Origin: Neelides folsomi
Taxonomy: Eukaryota; Arthropoda; Collembola; Neelipleona; Neelidae
Direction of reading: 5' to 3'
Assembly: GCA_034687125.1 (NCBI GenBank)
Contig: JAQGBZ010000152.1
Location: 80,370-144,369 of the forward strand
DNA: 64,000 nt
Numbering within the stretch: position 1 is the stretch's first letter; every line of letters starts with the position of its first letter. Below are positions 39,401 through 49,901 of the stretch, in pieces. The translations under genes were made by a program, and so were the position numbers. The notes under the pieces were generated by a model, which saw nothing but the letters and a program-made list of their open reading frames with translations, did not search any database and was not told where the DNA came from.

Positions 39401-40897
39401 ATAAGTCATGCAAGTTTATTTGAACTATTAAAGAAGAACATTAAGATTCGTCTATTCCTTTACTTTTAATGTAGTTTGGGAATTACATGATAAAATAAAT
39501 CCTCAAAATTCTTCTGATATTTAAGATCATAAACCGGAATACAATGACAATATTTTATTTTACTCAACGGATTTTAAATACCTTTAAATTGCTATTCAAT
39601 TTTGTAATCGAAATTGTTTGAAGAAGTTAATTGATTTCCCTCAAAAATGTCAATTGATTAAATAATCCAATAAAAATACTATTTAATTTCATTAAATATT
39701 TGCACTAACAAGAATTGAATCGAATTCAATTTAAAAATCCACATTTAAGTATGAGTTGACAGAAAAGTTTAGATTTCTTCAATTTCAATAATTAAATGTA
39801 AATAAATTACGATACATGAGATCTACACATTTAGTATTTGAACCATTTTCTTAACAAGACAGTCATTTGATCTTCATTCATACTGAAGGTTTGAATTAGG
39901 AAATGAATTATCTCCTATTACTCTTGTTCATTTTTTCTGCTAATTTAGACTAAGGTTACTTTTTCATTACTTTTTAACAAGTTCACACTTCCTCAAATGG
40001 CATGTAAGAATATAATGAAAGAACTTAGCATAAATATGAACGATCATTCTCCCATTTCCTCCAAGTATAAGTTAATCATGTAAAAAAGCCTTTGTTCAAA
40101 ATGGTCTAAAAACGAAATCTTCATTTGCATGAACATCGATGAAAGTGGTTTATTAATTAGTGAATGGGAGAAAAGGATTGATTTCCAATTCGCAACCTCA
40201 ACATCCCACCTTGACTGAAAAAGAAGTGAGTGAGCAATTAGGATGAAATAGACGCTGGAAGGTCTTTGGCATACAAATGCTATCATTACACATGCAAATT
40301 GAGTTTTAAAACTGGAATAGATCTAATATGCGAAAAAGCGATATACTTATGAATGAGTCTTAAATAGGAAAGTTTGGCATTTAACATAGGAATCTTTATG
40401 TCAGTGAAGGAAATGAAAGGTATAGGGGAAGTGTGTGAATAATTGAAATTTGGCCCTCATCCTCAATTAGGATGTTTCACATGGTTCAAGTGTACGAACG
40501 TGGCCGAATTCTTTTTCATAATAAATGCAAAAGAGTCTTAATTGAAATGTTTGGCTCGTTTTTCCAACAACTCTTAACTCCGTCATGGTCAACCCTGGTG
40601 AAGGAGGGATTTAACTAATTTGAAGTAATTAATTCTTCCTTCACTCCTCTTCTTACCTCTCACAATCTCCGAGCAAAAAACTCAGTTTCAATTTGGAAGT
40701 TCCGACTTCTTCTTCTCTATCTCTTAAAATATCAAAATCAGATAATTTTTATTTAACTCTATTTAGGCATCGGTACTTCCCGAATAAACTATAATTTTTT
40801 AAGAAATAAATTACAATAAAATATAATTTTTAAGATTCTTCGGAATTTTTATAAAAAATATAAAAAGTTTAAAAAAAGTGTGAGATAAAAAGTCAAA
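24496..40897. other. No gene supported over 16.4 kb
   Basis: No coding sequence is recognisable on either strand. Open frames reach 114 codons (33242-33586, minus) but overlap each other and lack protein-like features. Short simple runs occur, such as CCACCACCATCATCATCATC near 33397-33416. From about 36.5 kb rightward the sequence becomes clearly more AT-rich by eye. Two ATG frames near 36411-36596 and 36757-36978 encode hydrophobic Ile/Leu/Phe-rich peptides, typical of chance translation of AT-rich DNA. Confidence 0.45.
40850..40866 (+). promoter_or_regulatory. Possible TATA element of the 222-residue protein gene
   Basis: Two overlapping TATAAAA-like stretches (40850-40856 and 40859-40866) lie 32 to 48 bp upstream of the ATG at 40898. 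A start site about 30 bp downstream would leave a very short leader, and the surrounding DNA is so AT-rich that such matches are common. Weak evidence. Confidence 0.15.
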
Positions 40898-42500
40898 ATG
40901 GCCCGAGTTCATTACGTTCTCCTCTTCACCATTGTTTTCCTCGCGGTGAGCATGAGGTGTAGTCCGACAGGAGAAGATCACGAAAAAGATCACGAGGGCG
41001 GAGATGGATGTGCCAAACATGAAGGGACGTCTGCTCCGCCTGCCACCACGAAAGCCCCAAAGCCCAAGCCGCCAGTGACGACGATGAAACCCAAACCGAC
41101 AACTGCAAAAGCCGCCACTGAGAAGCCAACAACTGCAGCTCCGCCGGCCGAGAAGTTTAAAGCAACTCCCGTTGTCGTGAATGAAACCGCAATTGTAGCT
41201 CGAGAAGGGAAAGGCCTTGACCTGAGTCCCAAAATGGTCTATGTGAGTCATGGGAATGAGTCGGAGGGTCATGCAGAGCCCGAACCTTTAGCAGATCACA
41301 AAGCAGAACACAAAGAAGATCATAAAGAAGCTCCAAAGAATGAAACAATGCCAATGATGAAAGAAGGAAGTCCGAAGAAACCAGAGCAAAACGCCACAGC
41401 GACTTCAGAACATTCTTTGACTCGTAAGGAAATTTGATTTACTAAAATAGTACTTTGAGCCCATTCTTACTTTAAGCTTAATTTCAATTGAAGTCAAAGG
41501 GCGTAATTTGATGATCACAATGATGAGATTTTCAATGCAGAAAAGTTGGAAAGTCTTTATTAGTGGAACGATGAAAAATAAGAGTGTTTCAATATTCAAT
41601 ATTAATATACAAAAGCCAAAACCAAGATTTTGTAATATTTAGTATAGCCATATAAGTTGTAAAGAGTTCGTTAACAATTTCAAACCAAATAATGCTCAAC
41701 AATAACTAAATTGCAAATGTAGTTAAAAGGATTTAATGCAAGAATTGGTTTTTAAGACCATTTGTAGAGCAATGTACGACACACTCCATTCGACCTCCCA
41801 AATCAGTTACATGGAAGTGAAATGTTGATTTTTGAGACACGAAAAATTGCGTAATGTAAAAAGTGGAGTAATTGAAGCATAAAAATGAGGAGTTTTATCT
41901 TCGTTAGAGTTTTCCGCCTTCTCCTTCACAAATCCCATTCCTGTCCCGGAATTATCCAAACAATAGCGTGACATGAAACATCTCAATGTGCACAATTATC
42001 CGAATGTTCAAATCTCATTTAAAATCACAATTATTAGAGTTTTAAATTGACTCATTCATAAGTAAATTGGTGAAAACAATTTACATAAACTGAACAAATG
42101 AATCGAGTTTATAGAAATTTGCAACATGTAAAAAAGCCTATTGTGCATTGATTATAGTGCATTATTGATTTAGAAAAAATCGATAAAAATTCATTGAGGT
42201 GATTCACGAGTTTCCTTTTAGCCATTTGATGATTTAACTCATAAATTCATATTGTTAGAGGTCACATTATATTTGCATAAAAATGCTAATAATTTTTTTC
42301 CATGGATGAATCGATTTATTTATTGGTATAATTGATTATAATTAAATGACTTTTTAGAATCGGCAAGTGCAAAATTGACGGAGAGCGGAAAGAACTCGAC
42401 GGGAGGGAAACCAAGTGGAGAGAAAAGCAGCTCCACACAATTAGTCACGGTCAAGTTAATGAGCGTTGCGTCCATCGTCTTCGCCCTCATCTTAAGTTAA
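40898..42500 (+). CDS. Secreted Thr/Pro- and His/Glu-rich protein, probable GPI anchor
   Basis: There are two exons, 40898-41423 and 42358-42500. The donor is GTAAGG and the acceptor is a T-rich tract ending TTTTTAG. The intron is 934 bp and splits a CAA codon after its first base. The spliced product has 222 residues. Residues 1 to about 20 are a signal peptide (hydrophobic VLLFTIVFLAV core). Then come a His/Asp/Glu segment with Cys21 and Cys38, a Thr/Pro/Lys-rich mucin-like segment (about 44-90), a His/Lys/Glu repeat (LADHKAEHKEDHKE, 131-144), a Ser/Gly/Lys linker, and a hydrophobic end (about 201-222) that finishes at the stop with no cytoplasmic tail. N-glycosylation sequons lie at Asn95, 120, 148, 165 and 188. 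Signal peptide plus small polar linker plus terminal hydrophobic tail is the GPI-anchor pattern, so I infer a cell-surface glycoprotein. No family is recognised. Coding G+C is well above the flanks. Without splicing the frame would stop at 41437. AATAAA occurs at 43066-43071. Confidence 0.85.
41424..42357 (+). other. Intron of the 222-residue surface-protein gene
   Basis: This is an AT-rich GT-AG intron, GTAAGG at the left end and TTTTTAG at the right. It carries only short minus-strand frames (41405-41599, 41807-41995), which I regard as chance. Nothing else is seen in it. Confidence 0.75.
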
Positions 42501-44362
42501 AAGAAAGGTAGTTTGCCTAAATACATAACTCAATTCAGTCTCAGTTTCAACTCTTCTAATTAATGGTCCAGAATTAAACATTACATGCAAATGATTCCTT
42601 TCTTCTCTTTTGTTGTACTTTTAATGGCCTTTTAAAATATCCTTAATGGATAAATACCTTTTATTCTTATCTTTGTATGTATTTATATAGGAAGTGATAT
42701 CTGAGAGGCTGAGTGAGAAAATCTTCTCCTTTTTGCTCCATTACACATCTCCTTTTCTACTACCAGTGATTTGCACAAATATTTTTTGAGAAAGAAAAAG
42801 GAACCTCCACGCCCAATTGAATCCACTTTGTCACTCAGCCACCGCGTTTTCCTTCTTCTCAATGGAAAGACTCATTTTAGATTTGAACAAGTAGTGGAGA
42901 ACCACTTTCAGTTGTTAGGAATTGTTTTCACTAACTAATTACATACTATGGATCACACTATTATTTGTATTATGCTATTTAATCTTTATAGTAAATACTT
43001 TATTCAATAATTTAATCATGTTTATGGAAGCAGTTGAACTAAAATGTAAACATTTATTTTAAGTTAATAAAGAAGTTAATGAATACCAAACGTCTCCAAT
43101 CATCCTTTCATAAGGGCATAATTAAATCATTATCAAGTAATGAATTAATAAAATTAATAATTATATTGGTGATTAAATTCATTGCCAATATAATAAAACA
43201 AAAGATAAAAAAACGCATTTGTAAACCTGAAATAATTAATTCACACCAATTTCAATAATTTTATATTTAATCTAAAAACTGCATGGAAGAAAGAAGGAAA
43301 ATTATTTTTGTTATTTTGCGATTCTAAATGGAGGTTATTGTTTTATTAAAAACGATTAAGGAGACAAATGTGACCTCAAATGTTTTCTTTTCATTATGCT
43401 AAAATTGTTTGTAAATAAGTAAACTTCAATTAGAGCCAGACCCTATACATAAATATAAGTTCCGTAATTTACATATTTATTCGCCCTCATCAAAAGCCTA
43501 TTTATATTGATCGATCCATTTCTCATTCGTATTGGACAAAGGGAGAGTTGAGAGACAAAGGGAATTAAAATTCGGAGCAGTTGGGAAAATTGTTATTTCC
43601 TTTTTATTAATAATTGAAACGATTAATTGTGGAATGAGTTCAGGAGGTTATCATAAGAATGTCTTTGGTTGATTTACGGCTATTCAAATGTCCAATATTG
43701 GCCTAAAGGACTTATCCTTTATTTAATATCTAGACCGCTCTTTGCCATAATTTGTGTATGAGGAAAACCTCCCTTTGGTCGACGTCATGTCCAGCCAAAG
43801 GGCTCAAAATTCCATCATGCACTTTTTATAATGTTCTGCCAACATTCATCCAACCCAACGATTTACGATCACAAGCCCACTGACACTAAAAACCTAGTTT
43901 TATTATTCACAATTCAGTCTAATTGGAAATACTCCGCGTTATGTTTGCATCTCTACAATGTCTGAATTAGCCCGACCGAGAACTCAAATAAGAAATAATG
44001 AATTTATGGATCCTCATTGGCCACTTTGTAGGAGAGAGGAAGACGATGCGGTTTTATACATTAAATACCTTCGTGCTCCTCCGAAGGAATTCCACAAACA
44101 TTTCCTTTATTCGAGTCCTTGTTTGAATTGAAATTCAAAGCTAAATTTCCCCAACATTATTATTAAATTGAAGAGACGTTGAATGGGAAGTTGAATGAGG
44201 AATTGGAACTCGTGTGTTTGTGTTGAAATTGGAACTCGAGCACCGCTGACGACGCGGTGACATGAATTGTAAAAGATGGTTTAAAAGTGTTTCCTCCATC
44301 GATTCGGTTGGAATAATTCATCGGGGGCGGCGGATTTCTTTTGATTATACATTGTAATCACA
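42501..44362. other. 3' flank and spacer, no gene supported
   Basis: This is probably the 3' untranslated region and spacer after the surface-protein gene. AATAAA at 43066-43071 is one possible polyadenylation signal. A short inverted repeat near 43160-43197 pairs ATTATATTGG with CCAATATAAT around a 17-18 base loop. Otherwise nothing is recognised. Confidence 0.5.
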
Positions 44363-44544
44363 TACCGGTTTGGTTCAAAATGTAACCCATGCTTAAATTG
44401 TAGCCCATGGGTTCCCTGAGAATTTAAATGTATCCCCCTTAAATATTGCTATGCTTTATATAACGCGCCTAATTTATGAATTTTGAACGCTTTAAAAGTT
44501 ACGATTAAAATACTTGTAATTTCATTATTCTATTTGCTATTAAA

Positions 44545-44697
44545 ATGCCAAAAAGGCAGCATAATATGGATTTTAAGGTTAAAGTTTTAAAATATTCGGA
44601 AACTCATAATGATGTTACTACTGCTACTCATGCAACGATTTTGAAAATGTTTATTGACAGGCGCAGATCGAAAAGTATATTTTTAATGTGTTTTTAA
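44545..44697 (+). pseudogene. Remnant of pogo-type transposase N-terminus
   Basis: ATG at 44545 opens 50 codons starting MPKRQHNMDFKVKVLKYSE and ending at TAA. The basic start followed by an FK-VLKY-E helix resembles the helix-turn-helix start of Tigger/pogo transposases. The frame degenerates after about 40 residues, and the catalytic DDE core expected downstream is absent. Inactive fragment. Confidence 0.6.
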
Positions 44698-44816
44698 ACT
44701 AAATCGATGGTGGAGATCACGAATCTGATAATCATTAGAGGGGAAAAATTAGAGTTAAGAAGTTAAAGTCGTTTAAAGTCAATACATTTATTTCATTTAA
44801 CGGTTTTATATACAAT

Positions 44817-45346
44817 AATAAGGGAATGATTAGCTTGAAGCAAAGTAAAGTCAAATTGTCTTGGGATTCCCTTTCAACAGATTTAATTAAGAAGTTGTTT
44901 AAATCATGCGTCATTACAACAAATGATGATGGTTCACAGGATGGAATGATTCATTGTTTTAAAGAGGGAGCAAAATGTTTTGAAGGGAGATCATAACTTG
45001 AAAAATTTCGAGAGGAACTGGGGCCAATTTCACCACGCTATTGCACATTTCAAATCGGAATTTGGTGTTTTAAGTTGGCCCAATGTCATTTCAATTTTAA
45101 ATTTGTATTATTTCAATATATTATTTTTAATTGTTAAGGAAATAAATTAAATGGGTAAACTCACATGGAATTGAAATTTGAAATGTGCAATAATGTCATG
45201 AAATGGGCCTCTGAACGACGAAGCGATTATTTTGATGGACGAGAAAGAAGATGAAGCAGAAAATGAAACCAATGAATTACCTAGTAATTTCAGATACTGA
45301 CGGAGAAGATGAAGAGATTTCAGACAACGAGAGTGAATGTGATTGA
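44817..45346 (+). pseudogene. Remnant of pogo-type transposase C-terminus
   Basis: From about 44817 the frame encodes a segment with LSWDSLSTDLIKKLFKSC, then a DDGSQDGMIHCFKEG stretch. This matches the C-terminal pattern of pogo/Tigger transposases (W..l..dlI.ksFk.cgI...DGseD..I.cFkeG). An in-frame TAA lies at 44994-44996. The frame then continues as LEKFREELG, is interrupted by the nested insert (45026-45204), resumes in the same frame as PLNDEAIILMDEKEDE, and shifts frame into an acidic tail (DTDGEDEEISDNESECD) ending at TGA 45344-45346. One stop, one insertion and one frameshift make it clearly dead. Confidence 0.75.
45026..45204. mobile_element. Nested 179-bp MITE-like element
   Basis: GGGCC is duplicated at 45021-45025 and 45205-45209. 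Between the copies, the ends are imperfect inverted repeats sharing a core TATTGCACATTTCAAAT on the left and its complement on the right (about 29 bp with several mismatches). No coding sequence is present, and the interior is AT-rich. The position inside the transposase remnant, and the intact frame when the insert plus one GGGCC is removed, mark it as a later insertion. The superfamily is not determined. Confidence 0.75.
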
Positions 45347-45515
45347 TTTGTATCTCAGTTATCTAATCTTAAATAAATTTTAATTTAGCCATCAACTTTC
45401 ATCGAATTATTTAAATCAAGCCCATGCTCATAATGTAGCCCCTGCTCAAATTGTAGCCCATGGTTGACCTGAGAATTTAAATGTAGCCCGGGCTAAATTT
45501 TGAACCAAACCGGTA

Positions 45516-48500
45516 GCTATACATTCACATGGTATTCCTTACGTGTCAAGAGGAAGCTCCTGTCATTGTTTGAATATCTTCGGCTTTTAACGAATGTGAT
45601 CAGCACGTTATTCAAACTCACGTCTTTGAGACCCATGTGGGATAAAGTGACGAAGGGGGAAATTGATTAATTGGCTGTTGAAGCAAATAAGTCTCGGTTA
45701 ATCAATGTGTATGGCGTCTTCTTTTCCATTGTTCTCTTATTGACTTTCATTTCGTTAATGGGAAAAGTGAGGAAATTATTTTTCTATTAAATGGCCAATT
45801 AATTAAATTAAATAATGTATAAATATAAATAATATTGAATAAATTTCATAGGATATCTATCTGTCTAATGCTTGGAATCAAAATATCAAAAATCAATCAA
45901 TCAAAATCAATTATAACATATCACAGTGAATGTGTAGTAAAAATTTGAAATGTATTTTAATTATTACAATTTAATTATTAATAAAGGTAGGTACATAATA
46001 TATACCTAGTAAGTTTAAGAATTTAGTTAAGGAATATGATTCAAGTTGATTTATATTCTCATTTAAAAATTATCAAGCAAATGATATGGATATGAATAAA
46101 ATTGAATGCAAATGTGGGGACAACAATGTATCAAGTTCTCTTTAAGGAACAATAGGGAAATGACAGTTGGATTCCCTATTCTGGTTGAACAATGATTCGA
46201 ATGACTTCATTTGAAATTGATCTCATCCTCAGTTGTAAAGGGAAATGGTAATTGAGAAATGTATCCCCACGACGTGCTAGAAAGATGATGACGCGGAAAT
46301 AAAAAACGGAAGGCAAAAACTGAATTTATCATTTTTCCTTCCCTTCAATTCCTCAACATTGACCTTGTATGTACAAAATACTTGTTGTTCTCTTCATCAC
46401 GACTATGCACGTATCATTACGTTCTTGGAGTTCTTGGAGCTTAAAGAATTATACACAACTCATCATTTACATTTATACAATTCCTGCGAATTGTGAACTA
46501 GAAAAGGGATGAATAGGGCAATAAAATATATCTGTACTTTAAGGTTTAACATGCAAATATAATGTATGGAGATGGTGGGAAGATTAAGGTAAGAATTTTT
46601 CCAAAAGTGCATTTTTCGCTTCCTGAATCGCTGTGAGACTTCAATTTGAAATAAGTAAAGAGGTGAATCAAGACACGACTTTATAACACTTGGCCATCCA
46701 TCTACTCTGTCATTATCATCCGCTCTTAATCGGCTCAAACCTCACTTTTTTTCATAGCTGGAAGATTAGAATTCCTCAACAACTTTTTCAAATGTGTACT
46801 TGATATCCGCCTTCACATGATTGTTATGGATAAATAATTTAGAGTTTTCAGAGAAATTTACTTTTGTACTCTAGAATAAGTACAGTGCGTACTATATATA
46901 ATAAAGAACACTTTGATTGGTGTAATTTCTAATTGATACAAAAACTTTAGAAAAATACATATCTTAAATATTTAATTTTGTATTGCAATATCTGTATTTT
47001 TATTCTTTGTGAGATGAAACCCTTTAAAATATTTTTATACTAATTAATTATTAACGATTGTAATAAAATATTATAGAACGATTATTGTAGTCTCAGCTTA
47101 ATAATTCAGCATCTTAATAATAAATAGTATAATATAATAATAAGTACATACTGCACTGATAGATATTCTAATATTGGTAAAAATTCTTGAATATTACATT
47201 TAACTTTCTATACTTATAGGTATTTATGTTTAAGACAGTTTTAAGTTTTATGTAAATAGTATAAAATGACTAACATTGGTATTAAGACCTTCAAAGTTCA
47301 AAGTCTTCAATAAGAAACAACTCAAGTTCCAATATTCAATTTACTCAAACTTCGCATATTCTTTCATTACAGCGAAATTGAACACTTGAGTTCGAAGAGC
47401 AATATAATCTTGCAAACATAATATCTCACGTTAGATCATTTTAGTGATAAAAAGAGGGGAAGGACGCGACAAGGATCTCTTCTTAAAGAAGCCGGCAAAC
47501 TCACTTATTATCTCTCTAATAGCAAAAGTACAACAATAATGATAAGCATTTTTTTCTAAAATAAACAATTTGTGCTCGAAGGTTCTCTTCAATCTCTTGA
47601 TCCTTTTTTACAAGATTGAATTCAAATTCACAAAACTCCGCATCATTGGCTTGATGTATTTATTTGTATATCAAACAACATTGGCGAATAAACTCATTGT
47701 TCAACCCACGGCATAAAGGTGAGGAGATTAGATCGAAGAATATTTCCGAGTAAAGGGCCGAGAAAGCCGAAGGCAAATTGAGACCAAACTCTTTTTTTCT
47801 TCATCCACTTGGACACAATCAATAGTAAATATTAAAAATTATGCGCATTGATGAGATGTACTTCAATAAACACTTCTGTATCCTCCACTAATTAACAAAT
47901 GAAAAATATCCCAATATGCGAACTTGAACTATTTCTTTATGAGAATAAACTATGCTTACAATTATGTATCTATATTGGTATAGGATATATGCAATGAGTA
48001 CGAGATATGTATACCATTGAATGGAGTCAGACGAGACAGACAAAAAACGAAGGGGCTACCTTGTGCAAAATGAACGAGACATAGCTATAGGAATTCCCTG
48101 ATACAATCCTGACGAATTTGAATATATCGTGTGTAGGAGAGCAAAGGGGGAATATTGTGTATGAAGTGAGAAGGCAAGCTCAGGGGGTACCTCGAAATAT
48201 TTTCTAGGCGAACTACATGTACTTATGGGATATTCCAACTTCAGTTGTAGTGTACTTGGTTGGATGTATGCCTATAGATGTAATAAGTAGGAGGAAGGTG
48301 TACTGAGCACCTGAGAAGGACCGAAAAAAAGAGAAGTGGAAAGTTCCACCCCAATGCAAGCGAGCAAGGGGACCAACTCACCAGATCAATTTCATTCGCT
48401 TTCAACCACTCGACCAACTCAGAAGTCTCAAAAGTCCTTAAGAACCTTCACCGGTAAGTATTAATATATTCACTTTTAATATCAATAAACATTGTCAACA

Positions 48501-49685
48501 ACTTAAAGAATACATACCTGTATTTAACATTGATAAAAGTCATAAAAAGTATATTATAAAATCATTGATATATTTCTAAATATTTTGTAAATGGGTATTA
48601 CAATAATGTTAAAAAATTAACCAAAATAAGTAAGCTTGTAGCTCGTATGTGTTTGTAATGTGTATATAAATATACTGAAGGTAGGGCATAGTAAAAATTT
48701 ATTGTGTATTCTAGTTTATATACAGTTAAATTCATATACCTTTCCATACGTATTTGTAGTTAAGTGTAAGTTCAAATTGTAGTAAATATTTAGCAGCCAA
48801 AAAAGTTTTAAAGGAAATTGATAAAAACAAACATTGCAAAAAGTTGAAAAAACTTTTGTTACATATTTTCGATACATTTGATGAAGGTAAAATTAGGCAA
48901 TAAAAATTGAGTAAGAATAATAGAGGAAATTAGCATCCGCTATTTAACCTCCCTTTTTCTATCTCCACATGGGCCAAATCCCCTTCACTTGTTTAGGAAA
49001 AGAGCAGTAGGAGGAAATTATCATTTCTTTAGCATCAATTAAAGCTCCTTTCGTGGGGGTTTCGACTTTAAGAACCGGATTATTAAAATCATTCCTTTTC
49101 TCATGCGAACTTTCTTGGAAGATTTTCTAAAAGATAATTCATCACATAATGAACAGCTATTGTTAAAAATTCAATTTAAAACGAGAGTAGATTGTTTACA
49201 TTAACATGCCACAGTTATGTCCATTCTGATAAGCACAAACAAACACGAGACAATTTTAGGGAAAAAATAAACGAAAAAAGCCGCATGTGTTCCAACTTTC
49301 CTATTTCGACCAATTGAAATCATTGACACTTGAAACCGAAATGAAATACATTTTATATTACATTATGGTTAAATAGGATGAAGTAATGAAAGTCCTAATA
49401 AGAATTCCAATTAAAATCCTATAAAAGTCATAAGTTATTGGCTAAATGGCCATTGACCACACCTTGCCTTCCCAAAGTGGAGAGTTAGGAGATTTGCCAT
49501 CCACAACAATTTAATAAATGGTTCGCCAATTTCCCTTTAAATCCACCAGTATCACTCATTTGGGCTAAAGAGAAATTGTAAAAGTTTTTCCCATTTGCTT
49601 TTGAGGAAGACGAAGGCGATGCGTTCAATTTCCACCCAATCAATTAGATGGGAAAATGGGAAATCTGGTCGCACTTTGATATTAC
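45516..49685. other. No gene supported
   Basis: Strongly AT-rich. A 9-bp tandem pair GTTCTTGGA lies at 46421-46438. Minus-strand frames at 46463-46738 and 48056-48238 are short and unrecognised; the second ends near a possible donor (AAG then GTAGCC) but has no convincing acceptor. Nothing firmer is seen. Confidence 0.45.
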
Positions 49686-49901
49686 CTGTAATACTACAAT
49701 CAACGACTCCTTCCGCTTCTCTTGTGCAGATGCCAAGTGGAAGATTTCTTCTGTGTGAAACATCAAGAAGATTCCGTCGGCGATGGCGAGAGAATTTCTT
49801 GATTGATAGCCACGAATTTTCATTCCTTTTTTCCATTCAGTTATCCAATTGATGGCTAAAAGGATCAGAATGCAACTTGGAATGAAAATGCAATTGGCCA
49901 C
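49686..49901 (-). CDS. Candidate exon, unknown protein
   Basis: Reading leftward, a 72-codon open segment ends at TTACAG with donor GTAATA, phase 0 (last exon base 49686). Its content is protein-like: a hydrophobic stretch (CILILLAINWI) followed by polar and charged residues, with segments such as SLAIADGIFLMFHTEE and ASAQEKRKESLIVV. It begins at GTG rather than ATG. Possible acceptors are ATAATAG just upstream and CTTTTAG near 49852. Local G+C is higher than around it. Competing frames on both strands (49552-49836 minus, 49595-49852 plus) leave it uncertain. Confidence 0.27.

Larger units (their letters stand above)
44365..45513 (+). mobile_element. Decayed pogo/Tigger-like DNA transposon
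   Basis: The left end begins CCGGTTTGGTTCAAAAT. The right end is the exact reverse complement of these 17 bases, and similarity continues imperfectly through TAnCCC. TA flanks both sides (44363-44364 and 45514-45515), the target duplication expected of the Tc1/mariner/pogo superfamily. At 1149 bp including a 179-bp nested insert it is far shorter than a full pogo/Tigger element, so it is an internally deleted, non-autonomous copy. Inside are remnants of the N-terminal DNA-binding region and the C-terminal part of a pogo-type transposase. About 60 bp of subterminal sequence, with CCCATG and TGAGAATTTAAATGTA motifs, is shared by both ends in direct orientation. Superfamily assignment rests on TA, inverted repeats and remembered C-terminal motifs, without a search. 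Confidence 0.85.

Noticed and set aside
40811-41354. Several minus-strand frames (68 to 153 codons)
   Set aside because: They are antisense shadows of exon 1 of the 222-residue surface-protein gene. That exon has a signal peptide, a good donor and a matching second exon.
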